Notes: generated from the letters alone by a model not told the origin. 64,000 nt of DNA from Blastococcus colisei (GCF_006717095.1 NZ_VFQE01000001.1:2976001-3040000); one strand, 5' to 3'. Shown: positions 18,974-27,688, counted from the stretch's first letter. Program-made: numbers and translations.

Positions 18974-19036
18974 CGGATCACCCCCTGCATCTGTCCTCCA
19001 CTGGCTCCGCAGCGACCCCTGGTCGGCCCCTGCCTC

Positions 19037-19082
19037 CCCACCGGGCGACACAGTAACCCACCAGCCCCCACTCGACACCACT
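19037..19082. promoter_or_regulatory. MraZ operator: phased GTGG boxes upstream of mraZ
   Basis: Read on the minus strand, AGTGGT (19082-19077), AGTGGG (19072-19067) and GGTGGG (19062-19057) follow at exactly 10-bp steps. A fourth GGTGGG (19042-19037) is in phase 20 bp further. Known MraZ operators are direct repeats of TGGGN with 5-nt spacers, so the pattern fits. The boxes lie 64-110 nt ahead of the mraZ start, where they would overlap the promoter. Confidence 0.75.
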
Positions 19083-19242
19083 CGACGCCGTGTCGTGACC
19101 TGCTCCCCCACGGGGGCCGAGCCGGGACGCCCGGAGCCCGACGGCGCAGGTCACGGGGCGGAACCGGCCTCCGGCGTGGGGTGCGGTGGGGAGCGGGGGC
19201 GGGCTCCGGTCCAGATCCGGTTCCGCCACGTACGGTGGGGAC

Positions 19243-20226
19243 GTGACGGAGGCGACACGCACCGCCGACGGAGCGGCCGGTCCGTCGGTCGACGTCGCCG
19301 CGGTCGGGGCTGGTATCGCGGCCAACATCGGCCGCGTGGTCCAGGGCAAGGACGACGTGGTCCGGCTGGCGATGGTGGTACTTCTCGCCGAGGGCCACCT
19401 GCTGATCGAGGACGTGCCCGGGGTCGGGAAGACCACCCTGGCCAAGGCGCTGGCCGCCTCGGTGGATGCCTCGGTGCGGCGGATCCAGTTCACGCCCGAC
19501 CTGCTGCCCAGCGACGTCACCGGGGTGGCGGTCTACGACCAGGAGTCGCGGGCGTTCGAGTTCAAGCCGGGCGCGGTCTTCGCCAACATCGTCGTCGCCG
19601 ACGAGATCAACCGCGCCTCCCCCAAGACGCAGTCGGCCCTCCTCGAGTGCATGGAGGAGCGCCAGGTCACCGTGGACGGCGTCAGCTACGAGCTGGCCCG
19701 GCCGTTCATGGTGATGGCGACGCAGAACCCGCTCGAGATGGAGGGGACCTACCCGCTCCCCGAGGCACAGCGCGACCGCTTCACCGCACGGGTGTCCATG
19801 GGCTATCCCGGTCGGGACGCCGAGCTGGCGATGCTCGACGAGCGGTCGACCACCGATCCGCTCGCCTCCCTCACCCCGGTCGCCGACGCCGCCACGGTGC
19901 GCGACCTGGTGCACGCCGTGGGCACCCTCTACGTCTCCGACGCCGTCCGGCGCTACGTCGTCGGGCTGGTGGAGGCCTCGCGGCGGTCCCCGCACCTGCG
20001 CCTGGGCGCCTCGCCGCGGGCCGGGCTCCAGCTCCTGCGGGCGGCCCGCGCCTCGGCGGCGCTGTCCGGACGCGACCACGTGCTGCCCGACGACGTCCAG
20101 CTGCTCGCCGCACCGGTCCTGGCGCACCGCCTGCTCCTGACCGCCGACGCCGCGCTCGGCCGGCGCGGCCCCGAGCAGATCGTCGCCGAGCTGCTGTCCA
20201 CCGTCCCGGTTCCCCGCGGGCGCTGA
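19243..20226 (+). CDS. MoxR-family AAA+ ATPase
   Basis: MoxR ATPases act as chaperones that activate or assemble partner proteins, often a DUF58 or VWA protein encoded next door. The 327-residue product has a Walker A loop (DVPGVGKTTLAKAL, about 60-74), a Walker B region (VVADEINRASPKTQSALLE) and sensor motif ATQNPLEMEGTYPLPEAQ. I used the GTG at 19243, with GGTGGGGA before it; the frame extends 19 codons further upstream without a better site. It heads the moxR-DUF58-tgpA operon, divergent from mraZ. Confidence 0.9.
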   Translation: MTEATRTADGAAGPSVDVAAVGAGIAANIGRVVQGKDDVVRLAMVVLLAEGHLLIEDVPGVGKTTLAKALAASVDASVRRIQFTPDLLPSDVTGVAVYDQESRAFEFKPGAVFANIVVADEINRASPKTQSALLECMEERQVTVDGVSYELARPFMVMATQNPLEMEGTYPLPEAQRDRFTARVSMGYPGRDAELAMLDERSTTDPLASLTPVADAATVRDLVHAVGTLYVSDAVRRYVVGLVEASRRSPHLRLGASPRAGLQLLRAARASAALSGRDHVLPDDVQLLAAPVLAHRLLLTADAALGRRGPEQIVAELLSTVPVPRGR

Positions 20227-20232
20227 GCCACC

Positions 20233-21618
20233 GTGCCGACGCAGGCTGGCCGGGTGCTCTCCTCCCTGACCGTCCGCGGGCGGTGCGTGGTCGCGGCCGC
20301 GGCGACGCTGCTGCTGGTCGGCGCCCTGCTCGGCGAGCGGCCGCTGGTGCAGCTCGCGGTGTTCACCCTCGCGCTGCCCCTGCTGTCCGCGGTGGCGGTG
20401 GCCCGGCAGCGGTTCCGGATCAGCGCCCGGCGCACCGTCACCCCACCACGGGTGCCCCGCGGCGAGACGGCGGACGTGGTGCTCGAGCTGACCAACTCCG
20501 ACACCCGCACCGGTGGGCTCTGGTTGCTGACCGAGCAGCTGCCCGCCGACCTGGGCTCCTCCCCCCGCTTCCTCGTCGAACGGCTCGCCCCGGGTGCGCG
20601 CACGGCGCTGTCCTACCGGGTGCACGGTGCCCGGCGGGGGCGGCACGTGCTCGGCCCCCTGCGGCTGCGGCTGGTCGACCCGTTCGGGCTGGTCGAGCGC
20701 AGCGCCGTCGGCGCCGACAGCGCACCGCTGCTCGTCGTCCCCCGGGTCCGACCGCTCGGGACCGACGGGCCGGCCGGCGGGCACGGCGGGGGCGGCGAGG
20801 GCTCCCGGCGCACGATCGCCGTGCACGGCGAGGACGACGTGAGCATCCGGGAGTACCGCCAGGGCGACGACCTCCGGAAGGTGCACTGGCGCGCGACCGC
20901 CCGCACCGGCGAGCTCATGGTCCGGCTCGAGGAGCGGCCGTGGCGGGCCCAGGCCACCCTGCTGGTCGACACGCGCGCCCGTGCGCACGTCGTCGCCCCG
21001 CGCGTCCGGACGGCCGACGCGGTCCGGATCGGCCCGGCCGGGGACGACGCCCCGCCGGTGGACAGCCTGGAGTGGGTCGTGGAGGCCGCGGCGAGCATCG
21101 GGACGGAGCTGGGCCGCAGAGGCGCGGCCCTCCGCGCCGTCACCGACACCGGGGAGCTCGTGCCGGCCTCCGGGCGCGGCCGGCTCGGCGCCGAGGACCT
21201 CCTCGACCGGTTGGCCGCGATCGGCCCGTCCCGGCACTCCGGCCTGGGCGTCGGCGTGGAGCAGGTGTGCCGGGCCGCCGGCGACGGGCCGGTCGTCTGC
21301 CTGCTCGGGGCGGTCGGCCCCGACGACGTGGTCGAGCTCATCCGCAGCCGGACGGGCCCCACGACGGACCTGGCGATCCTGACCGACATCGAGAGCTGGG
21401 TCGCCCCCGCGCCCGGCCGTGGCCGACGGATGTCGACCGCCTCCCGCGGCGCGCTGGCCGCTGCGCGGGAGGACGCCGCGACCCTGTTGCGGACGGCCGG
21501 CTGGCGGGTGGCCGTGGCCCGCGCGGACCGGACCGTCGCCGAGGTGTGGGCCGAGCTCGGTGGACCGCTGCAGGCGGAGACGACGACCGTCGCGGAGCTC
21601 CACGGGACTCGCGCATGA
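20233..21618 (+). CDS. DUF58 domain-containing protein
   Basis: A membrane-anchored protein of 461 residues. Two hydrophobic segments lie near the N-terminus (about 18-33 and 38-55). An extracellular-type beta domain follows, then the DUF58 motif SIREYRQGDDLRKVHWRATART (about 198-219, interrupted here only by normal variation). DUF58 is a VWA-like domain usually encoded between moxR and a transglutaminase. The trio may govern maturation of secreted or membrane proteins, but the substrate is unknown. It starts 6 nt after moxR and overlaps the next gene by 4 nt. Confidence 0.88.
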   Translation: MPTQAGRVLSSLTVRGRCVVAAAATLLLVGALLGERPLVQLAVFTLALPLLSAVAVARQRFRISARRTVTPPRVPRGETADVVLELTNSDTRTGGLWLLTEQLPADLGSSPRFLVERLAPGARTALSYRVHGARRGRHVLGPLRLRLVDPFGLVERSAVGADSAPLLVVPRVRPLGTDGPAGGHGGGGEGSRRTIAVHGEDDVSIREYRQGDDLRKVHWRATARTGELMVRLEERPWRAQATLLVDTRARAHVVAPRVRTADAVRIGPAGDDAPPVDSLEWVVEAAASIGTELGRRGAALRAVTDTGELVPASGRGRLGAEDLLDRLAAIGPSRHSGLGVGVEQVCRAAGDGPVVCLLGAVGPDDVVELIRSRTGPTTDLAILTDIESWVAPAPGRGRRMSTASRGALAAAREDAATLLRTAGWRVAVARADRTVAEVWAELGGPLQAETTTVAELHGTRA

Positions 21619-23987
21619 CCGACCAGGACGTCCGTCCCGCCGTGGCCGCCGCGGTGGCCACGTTCCTGGGCGCTGCGGCGCTCACCCCGGTCTACACCTC
21701 GGGCGCATGGGTGGGTCCGGTGCTCGCCGTCGTCCTCACCGTCCTGGCCGGTGGGCTCCTGCTGCGCACCGGAGCCAGGGCACTGTGGGCGGGCCCCCTG
21801 CGTGGAGGCGCCCCTTCGGCCCGGGTGTCGGCGCTCGGCGTCGCACTCGTGCCGGTGGGTCAGCTGCTGCTCGTCCTGGCCGTCCTCACCGCGCTGTTCG
21901 CCCCCGCGGAGGCGATCGCGGGGGTGGTTCCGACGTCCGCGAGCCTCGAGCAGCTGGTCGCGGTCTTCGCCGACGGCTCCGCCGAGCTCCGCGAGCAGGC
22001 CACCCCGGCCCTGCCACTGACCGGCCTGCTCTCGCTCACGGTATTCTTCGTCGGGCTGATCGCCGTCCTCGTGGACCTGGTGACCGTCGCGGGGCGGCAG
22101 GCGACCCTCGCGGGGCTCGGTCTGCTCGTCCTGTACTGCGTGCCGGTGGCCACGGTCACCGGCGGCATCGGGCTGGTGGCGCTGGCCGCCCCGGCCGCCG
22201 GCCTCGCCCTGCTGATGTGGAGCGACCAGCGGAGCCGGCTGGCCTCGGCCGGGCGCACGAGCCGCCGTAGCGGCGGCACCGGAGGGCGGACCGCCGTGCG
22301 GATCGGGCTCGCGGCCCTGGCCGCCGGCCTGGTCCTCGGGTCCCTGGTGCCCACGCTCGCCGAGGGTTCGCTGGCCACGGGCTTCGGCGGCGGATCAGGG
22401 GGCGCCACCGGCACGTCCATCGATCCGGTCGCCACGATGCAGGGGCAGCTGACCCTTCCCGAGCCGATCGACCTGCTGCGGCTGGAGACCACGGTGGAGG
22501 ATCCCGGCTACCTGCGCGCCGTCGCCATCGACGAGTACGACGACGAGTCCGGCTGGACGCTCTCCAACCTCAGCGGTGAGGAGTCCATCGCCGACGACGA
22601 CCGTCTGGCGCCCCTGCCGGGCCGCCAGACGGCCCGGCCGGTCACCGCGACGATCCGGGTCCTCGAGCACGACGACCGGTTCCTGCCGACGCTCTTCTCC
22701 CCCCAATCGGTCCGCCTGGACGACGAGAGCCAGGGAGGCGCCGACGGATGGCGGTTCGACCCTGCGACGGGCACGGTCTACGGCCGCGAGGTGACCAGCG
22801 GGGGCCTGAGCTACACGGTGACCGCCAGCGAGCCGCGCCCGACGGCCGCCCAGCTGGCCGGGGCGGGCCAGCTGAGCCCCGACGACCCGGTGCAGCAGCT
22901 CTTCACCGCTCTCCCGCTGCTCGACCCCCGGGTGACCGACCTGCTCGCCGAGGTGACCGCGGGGGCGAGCACCCCCTACGAGCGCGTGCGCAGCATCCAG
23001 AACTTCCTGACCGACCGGGACAACGGCTTCATCTACAGCCTCTCCACCTCACCGGGCACCACCGGAGACGACCTCGTGGACTTCCTGCGCCTGCGCCGCG
23101 GCTACTGCGAGCAGTACGCCGGCGCGATGGCGGTCATGGTGCGGGCAGCCGGGGTGCCGGCGCGGGTGGCCCTGGGGTACACGCCGGGCACCGAGCAGGA
23201 GGACGGCAGCCGGCTGGTCACCAGCGACGACGCCCACGCCTGGGTCGAGGTGTACTTCCAGGACCTCGGCTGGGTGCCCTTCGACCCGACGCCCATCGCC
23301 CGGGACCGCGCCGTCGACCTGCCGTGGGCGCCCCGCGCCGGCGAGGAGGACCGGACCGACGACCGGGCGGCGGTCCCCGTGCCGACGGCGCCGTCGCAGC
23401 CGCTGCCCTCCGCCCCCCGGGATCTCGCCGAGGGTGGGGCGCCTGGGGCGCAGCAGGGTCAGGGTGCCGAGGACGCGCTGTGGCCCCTGCTGGGCGCCGT
23501 CGGTCTCGCCGTGCTCGTCGGTGGGCTCGTGGCGTCGCCGGCCGCGACGCGCACCCTCCAGCGCCGGCGCCGGATCGCGACCGGGACGGCCGGGGCCCTA
23601 TGGGACGAACTGACCGCCACCGCGCTGGACGTCGGTGTGCCGACACAGCCGACGTGGACCCCACGGCGGACCGCCCGCGAGCTGGGAGCCGTCCTGGGCC
23701 GGACCGGCACGCCCGGCGAGGGCGCCGACGCGGTGCTGCGGCTGGCCCTGGCCGAGGAGTCCGCCAGCTACGGGCCGGCCGCCGATCAGCGCGTGCACCC
23801 CGACCTGGCCGACGCCGTGCAGACCGCCCGGCGGGGGCTGCTGGCCACCCTGCCCCGCGGCGCCCGCCTGCGCGCCCGGCTCTGGCCGGCGTCCCTGGTC
23901 AGCGGCGCCGGGAGCCGGCTGGCCACCGCGGTGGCCCGGAGGGTCCCTCGCCGGTTCCTGCTCCGCCGGTGGACCCGCCCGGCCTGA
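21615..23987 (+). CDS. TgpA-type membrane transglutaminase-like protein (DUF3488)
   Basis: A 790-residue membrane protein with six or so N-terminal membrane segments (about 10-215 and 230-250), a large extracellular transglutaminase-like domain and a further membrane helix near residue 625 before a cytoplasmic tail with a DUF4129-like region. The catalytic triad is visible: Cys in RRGYCEQYAG, His in DDAHAWVEVYF and Asp in VPFDPTP. The ATG at 21615 overlaps the DUF58 stop. Related proteins are periplasm-facing proteases or transamidases; the substrate here is not known. Confidence 0.88.
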   Translation: MTDQDVRPAVAAAVATFLGAAALTPVYTSGAWVGPVLAVVLTVLAGGLLLRTGARALWAGPLRGGAPSARVSALGVALVPVGQLLLVLAVLTALFAPAEAIAGVVPTSASLEQLVAVFADGSAELREQATPALPLTGLLSLTVFFVGLIAVLVDLVTVAGRQATLAGLGLLVLYCVPVATVTGGIGLVALAAPAAGLALLMWSDQRSRLASAGRTSRRSGGTGGRTAVRIGLAALAAGLVLGSLVPTLAEGSLATGFGGGSGGATGTSIDPVATMQGQLTLPEPIDLLRLETTVEDPGYLRAVAIDEYDDESGWTLSNLSGEESIADDDRLAPLPGRQTARPVTATIRVLEHDDRFLPTLFSPQSVRLDDESQGGADGWRFDPATGTVYGREVTSGGLSYTVTASEPRPTAAQLAGAGQLSPDDPVQQLFTALPLLDPRVTDLLAEVTAGASTPYERVRSIQNFLTDRDNGFIYSLSTSPGTTGDDLVDFLRLRRGYCEQYAGAMAVMVRAAGVPARVALGYTPGTEQEDGSRLVTSDDAHAWVEVYFQDLGWVPFDPTPIARDRAVDLPWAPRAGEEDRTDDRAAVPVPTAPSQPLPSAPRDLAEGGAPGAQQGQGAEDALWPLLGAVGLAVLVGGLVASPAATRTLQRRRRIATGTAGALWDELTATALDVGVPTQPTWTPRRTARELGAVLGRTGTPGEGADAVLRLALAEESASYGPAADQRVHPDLADAVQTARRGLLATLPRGARLRARLWPASLVSGAGSRLATAVARRVPRRFLLRRWTRPA

Positions 23988-24007
23988 GCATCCGCTCCCC
24001 CGACGCC

Positions 24008-24039
24008 GAGAGCCGCCGTCCGGAGGGGCGGCGGCTCTC
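24008..24039. terminator. Bidirectional terminator hairpin
   Basis: A perfect 11-bp stem GAGAGCCGCCG / CGGCGGCTCTC with a 10-nt loop lies between the convergent tgpA-type and DUF3040 genes, 20 nt past the first stop codon. There is no strong U tract, as is usual at this GC content. Confidence 0.75.
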
Positions 24040-24056
24040 AGGGCATGCGCGGTGGG

Positions 24057-24476
24057 CTACTGGTCGTAGCGCCGGCGGAAGCGCTCCTCGAGGCGGCTCT
24101 TCAGCGGCTGCCGGCCCGGCCGGTTCGCACGGCCAGGGCGCCCGGGTCGCCCGGGCCCGGCCGGCCCACGACTGTCGGCCGGCGCGCTGCCGGCCTCGAC
24201 CACGCCGGTGGCCGCCTTGTAGTTCAGGACGGCGAGGGCCGCACCGGCGAACATCACCAGCGAGCCCAGGGCGCCGACGGGGACGGACTGGGCGACGGCG
24301 CCGCCGACCAGACCCGCGAGCCCGATGACCACCAGGACGACGCCGACCTGCAATGCGCGGCGGGCCTTCAACCGGCGGTCACCGGTGCGTACAGACGAGG
24401 CGAACTTGGGATCGTCATCGACGAGGGCGCGCTCGATCTGCTCCAGCAGACGCTGCTCGTGCTCGGAGAGCGGCAC
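24057..24476 (-). CDS. DUF3040 domain-containing membrane protein
   Basis: A 139-residue protein starting MPLSEHEQRLLEQIERAL, the DUF3040 signature, with two membrane segments (about 45-62 and 68-88) and a basic Gly/Pro/Arg-rich C-terminal tail. The family is specific to Actinobacteria and its function is unknown; genes of this type are often found close to the dcw cluster or dinB. The GTG at 24476 begins the signature directly. Confidence 0.85.
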   Translation of the reverse strand: MPLSEHEQRLLEQIERALVDDDPKFASSVRTGDRRLKARRALQVGVVLVVIGLAGLVGGAVAQSVPVGALGSLVMFAGAALAVLNYKAATGVVEAGSAPADSRGPAGPGRPGRPGRANRPGRQPLKSRLEERFRRRYDQ

Positions 24477-24602
24477 GTCGACCTCCAGGTGGGCGGAGCC
24501 AGGGCCGTCGGTGGCTCCCGCCGACGGTGACTTCGAGGATACGAGGCCTTTGCGGGCTGCGAAAGGCGACCACGCGACGACCCGTGTTCGATCGTCGCTC
24601 GA

Positions 24603-25895
24603 TCACTCCTCCGGGTAGGCAACGACCGGGGGGCCGCTGCGGTTCCTGGCTCGCTGACCAGCGGATGCGCCCTGCCCACTCCACTCCTGCCCACCCTGCC
24701 CACCCGGCCGCCCCGACCGGTGGAGCAGCGTCGCCGGCCGGACCGCGCCGGCGCCGAACCGGCGCGCCGCGCGGTCCGCGGCGAGCTCGGCCTCCCGGCG
24801 GCCGCGCTCCCGGGCACCGAGCTCCAGCTGCTGCGGAGCGGAGCCCGCGTCGATCAGGCGCTCGGCCCGGACGCCGACCAGCCGGATGCGGGCCCGCTCG
24901 AGGCCGAGCGCGTCGTAGAGGGCCCGCGCGGTGTCGTAGAGCTCCTGTCCCACGTCGGTGGGGACGTCGAGGGTGCGGCTGCGGGTGATCGTGGCGAAGT
25001 CGGCGAACCGGACCTTGATGCTGACCGTGCGGGCCAGCCATCCTCCGGCGCGCAGCCGGCCCGCCGTCCGCTCGGCCAGCAGGAGGAGCTCGCGGTGGAT
25101 CACCACCGGGTCGTCGACGTCGGTGCCGAAGGTCTCCTCGTGCCCGGTGGACTTCTCGGGCTCGTGTGGAACCACCCGGCGCGGATCGCGGCCCCAGGAC
25201 AGCTCGTGCAGGTGCGAGCCCGAGGTCGCGCCCACCGCCCGCTGGAGGGTCCTGGCCGGCACGTGCGCGAGGTCGCCGACGGTGCGCAGCCCGAGGCGGA
25301 GCAACTGCTCCTCGGTCTTGGGGCCCACGCCCCACAGCGCTCCCACGGGCAGCGGGTGGAGGAAGTCCATGACCTCCGGCGGGCGGACGACCAGCATCCC
25401 GTCGGGCTTGGCGCGGGTGGAGGCCAGCTTGGCGACGAACTTGGTGCCGGCCACCCCGACCGAGCAGGTGATCCCCTGCTCGTCGAAGACCCGGGCGCGG
25501 ATGTACTCGCCGATCTCCGCCGCGTCCCCCAGCCGGCGCCCGGCACCCGAGACGTCGAGGAAGGCCTCGTCCAGCGAGAGGGGCTCGACCAGCGGGGTGA
25601 TCGAGCGGAACAGCGCCATCACCGACCGCGAGACCTCGCTGTAGAGCGCCATGTCCCCCGGCAGCACGGTCGCCGTCGGGCACAGCCGGAGGGCCCGGGC
25701 GGTCGGCATGGCTGCGTGCACGCCGTAGCGGCGGGCCTCGTAGGTCGCGGAGGTGACCACTCCCCGGTTGCCGGCTCCGCCGACGATCACCGGGGTGCCG
25801 GCCAGGTCGGGGCGCCGTCGCACCTCGACGCTGGCGAAGAACGCGTCCATGTCGACGTGCAGGATTGTGCAGCCCGCCACCCGTCCCGATCCCAT
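24603..25895 (-). CDS. dinB: DNA polymerase IV (DinB)
   Basis: A Y-family translesion polymerase of 430 residues. Catalytic carboxylates are visible in ILHVDMDAFFASVE (D15, D17) and PLSLDEAFLDVS (D109, E110). The palm/finger residues TYEARRYGVHAAM, the helix-hairpin-helix (ALWGVGPKTEEQLLRLG) and the little-finger domain follow. The ATG at 25895 has GGGGAGG upstream; the open frame beyond it is not family-like. The tail after about residue 375 is Arg/Gly-rich, and no clear beta-clamp motif was identified. A perfect SOS box 17 nt upstream indicates damage-inducible expression. Confidence 0.93.
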   Translation of the reverse strand: MGSGRVAGCTILHVDMDAFFASVEVRRRPDLAGTPVIVGGAGNRGVVTSATYEARRYGVHAAMPTARALRLCPTATVLPGDMALYSEVSRSVMALFRSITPLVEPLSLDEAFLDVSGAGRRLGDAAEIGEYIRARVFDEQGITCSVGVAGTKFVAKLASTRAKPDGMLVVRPPEVMDFLHPLPVGALWGVGPKTEEQLLRLGLRTVGDLAHVPARTLQRAVGATSGSHLHELSWGRDPRRVVPHEPEKSTGHEETFGTDVDDPVVIHRELLLLAERTAGRLRAGGWLARTVSIKVRFADFATITRSRTLDVPTDVGQELYDTARALYDALGLERARIRLVGVRAERLIDAGSAPQQLELGARERGRREAELAADRAARRFGAGAVRPATLLHRSGRPGGQGGQEWSGQGASAGQRARNRSGPPVVAYPEE

Positions 25896-25911
25896 CACGC
25901 CTCCCCTCGTC

Positions 25912-25927
25912 TCGAACAAGTGTTCGA
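25912..25927. promoter_or_regulatory. LexA-binding SOS box of dinB
   Basis: TCGAACAAGTGTTCGA is a perfect inverted repeat (TCGAAC-N4-GTTCGA) and matches the actinobacterial SOS box. It lies 17 nt before the dinB ATG, inside the presumed promoter. It is also the only strong regulatory site in the 225-bp gap shared with the divergent repeat-peptide cassette. Confidence 0.9.
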
Positions 25928-26077
25928 TCCTGTGATCCGGACAGTACCGACCCGGACAGCGGGACGCGCGCGGCGGCGCGGCGTCGTGTCGTGGTCGTGA
26001 CCTGGCGGCGTCGTCGCTGGTCGGCTGGTGAGGAGTGCAGGTGTCGGACGAGGATGACGGAGGTATCAGCGACGGGA

Positions 26078-26095
26078 GGCTGCCGGCCGGCAGCC
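26078..26095. repeat. 18-bp perfect palindrome in the leader of the repeat-peptide gene
   Basis: GGCTGCCGGCCGGCAGCC is a complete palindrome, 25 nt before the ATG of the Ala-Asp-Gly-Gly repeat gene. As RNA it could form a hairpin only with a tight loop; as DNA it could be an operator for a dimeric regulator. No regulator is encoded in the cassette. Confidence 0.5.
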
Positions 26096-26120
26096 CCGGA
26101 CCGACCTGGACGGAGATGCC

Positions 26121-26405
26121 ATGGCTCTCGACGACGACGACATGACCAGCACGGAAGGTCCGGCCGACGGCGGGGCCTCGGGCAGCCCGGGCACCCACGA
26201 CGGCGGCGCGGACGGCGGAGCCGACAGCGGCGCCCACGGCCCGGCTGACGGCGGAGCCGATGGCGGCTCCGACGGCGGAGCCGATGGGGGCGCGGACGGC
26301 GGTGCCGACGGGGGTGCCGACGGGGGTGCGGACGGCGGAGCCGACGGTGGTGCCGACGGTGGCGCCGATGGCGGTGCCGACGGTGGCGCGGACGGTTCGG
26401 CCTGA
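26121..26405 (+). CDS. Ala-Asp-Gly-Gly repeat peptide (possible modified-peptide precursor)
   Basis: I do not know an assigned function for this 94-residue protein. It starts MALDDDDMTSTEGP, followed by about 40 residues of irregular Gly/Ala/Asp sequence, then one SDGG and nine perfect ADGG units and the ending ADGSA. There is no signal peptide, membrane segment, cysteine or lysine. GGAG lies 6 nt before the ATG at 26121. It is followed directly by a cupin_4/JmjC-type oxygenase and a ferredoxin-like protein. The repetitive acidic sequence beside an iron oxygenase suggests it is the substrate, for example for beta-hydroxylation of Asp; that is inference. The codons for the repeats vary (GAC/GAT, GGC/GGT/GGG/GGA), so the protein repeat has outlived recent DNA duplication. 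Confidence 0.75.
   Translation: MALDDDDMTSTEGPADGGASGSPGTHDGGADGGADSGAHGPADGGADGGSDGGADGGADGGADGGADGGADGGADGGADGGADGGADGGADGSA
26280..26387 (+). repeat. 12-bp tandem repeat, nine units, coding for ADGG
   Basis: Nine units of the form GCC-GAC-GGN-GGN run without interruption. Wobble bases differ between units, so the repeat is stronger at the protein level than at the DNA level. On the opposite strand it creates a long spurious frame reading Ala-Pro-Pro-Ser repeats. Confidence 0.9.
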
Positions 26406-27688
26406 CCGAGGGCCTGACCATCCAGGGCCGGGCGGAGCATGAGCTCCGCCCGGCCCTGCGGCGGTGCACGAACATCGACCCGCGCGTCTTCGCCGAGCAG
26501 TACTGGTCCCGCCGGCCGCTGCTGACCCGCGCCGAGGACACCGGCGGCTCCTTCACCGACCTGCTCGACCTGGCCGCCGTCGACGAGCTGCTCTCCCGCC
26601 GCGGACTGCGCACGCCCTTCCTGCGCATCGCCAAGGACGGCGCCGTCGTCGACCCCGAGCGCTTCACCACGTCCGGGGGCGCGGGCGCCGAGATCGGCGA
26701 CCAGGTGTCGTCGGACGCGGTGCTGCGACTGTTCGCCGACGGCAGCACCGTCGTGCTCCAGGGCCTGCACCGGCTCTGGCCGCCACTGATCGAGTTCGCC
26801 GACCAGCTGGCCGCCGACCTGGGCCATCCCACCCAGGTCAACGCCTACGTCACCCCGCCGTCCTCGCGCGGGTTCAGCCCGCACTACGACGTGCACGACG
26901 TCTTCGTCCTCCAGGTGGCCGGCGAGAAGCACTGGACCATCCACGAGCCGGTGCTGCGCGACCCGCTGCGCACCCAGCCCTGGAACGACCGTGCGGCCGA
27001 GGTCGCCGCGGCCGCGGAACGCGAACCGGTCATCGACGCGGTGCTGCGACCCGGCGACGCGCTCTACCTGCCCCGCGGCTACCTGCACTCGGCGAGGGCC
27101 CTGGGCGAGATCAGCGCGCACCTGACCATCGGGGTCCACTCGGTGACCCGGTGGGCGGCGGCCGAATCCGCCCTGGACCTGGTCCGCACCCTCGCCGCCG
27201 ACGACCCGGAGCTGCGCGGCTCCCTGCCGCTCGGGGTCGACCTGAGCGATCCCGGCTCGGTCCGCGACGAGGTGGCCGCGGTGATCGCCGGCCTGCAGGA
27301 GTGGCTGGGCCGGGTCGACCCCGCCGAGGTCGCCGACCGGCTGCGCGCCGGCACCTGGGCGCAGGTGCGCCCCGAGCCCGTGGCCCCGCTGACCCAGTCC
27401 GCCGCGGCCGCCGCGATCGGCCCCGGCACGGTCCTGCGGCTGCGCCGCCGGCTGCGGTGCAGCCTGCGGGACGCCGCCGACGGCCGGGTGACCCTGCTGG
27501 CCGGACGGCGCTCGCACTCCTTCCCGGCCGACGTGGGAGACGCGCTGGCCGCGCTCCTGGAGGTCGGTGAGCTCGAGGTCGGTGACCTGCCCGGCCTGGA
27601 CCCCGACGATCGGATCACCCTCGCGAGGCGGCTGGTGACCGAGGCGATCGCCACCGTCCCCGATGCGGGGACGACCACCGCGCCGTGA
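26402..27688 (+). CDS. Cupin_4/JmjC-type Fe(II)/2-oxoglutarate oxygenase
   Basis: The family hydroxylates protein side chains (RoxA/YcfD acts on a ribosomal-protein Arg; MINA53/NO66 on His). From 26402 the product is about 428 residues. Cupin_4-like sequence begins at FAEQYWSRRPLLTRA (about 30). The iron triad is H161-x-D163 (SPHYDVHDVF) and probably H229 (LYLPRGYLHSA). A C-terminal winged-helix-like region follows. The start is unusual: no in-frame ATG, GTG or TTG exists between the stop at 26246 and the GTG at 26705, which would lose about 75 conserved N-terminal residues. The best candidate is CTG at 26402, overlapping the TGA of the repeat-peptide gene in the NTGA manner seen across this genome. 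The stop overlaps the next gene's GTG. Confidence 0.8.
   Translation: MTEGLTIQGRAEHELRPALRRCTNIDPRVFAEQYWSRRPLLTRAEDTGGSFTDLLDLAAVDELLSRRGLRTPFLRIAKDGAVVDPERFTTSGGAGAEIGDQVSSDAVLRLFADGSTVVLQGLHRLWPPLIEFADQLAADLGHPTQVNAYVTPPSSRGFSPHYDVHDVFVLQVAGEKHWTIHEPVLRDPLRTQPWNDRAAEVAAAAEREPVIDAVLRPGDALYLPRGYLHSARALGEISAHLTIGVHSVTRWAAAESALDLVRTLAADDPELRGSLPLGVDLSDPGSVRDEVAAVIAGLQEWLGRVDPAEVADRLRAGTWAQVRPEPVAPLTQSAAAAAIGPGTVLRLRRRLRCSLRDAADGRVTLLAGRRSHSFPADVGDALAALLEVGELEVGDLPGLDPDDRITLARRLVTEAIATVPDAGTTTAP
26423..26458 (+). other. Perfect 16-bp hairpin between repeat-peptide and oxygenase genes
   Basis: CAGGGCCGGGCGGAGC and its exact complement flank the loop ATGA. The hairpin starts 18 nt after the repeat-peptide stop codon and lies in the first codons of the oxygenase if that starts at 26402. 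No U tract follows. It could act as a partial terminator or an mRNA-stabilising element that gives more peptide than enzyme, and it could hinder translation of the oxygenase. Confidence 0.7.

Noticed and set aside
26200-26400. Possible CRISPR array
   Set aside because: The repeats are 12 bp, have no spacers and encode a peptide repeat; no cas gene is nearby.
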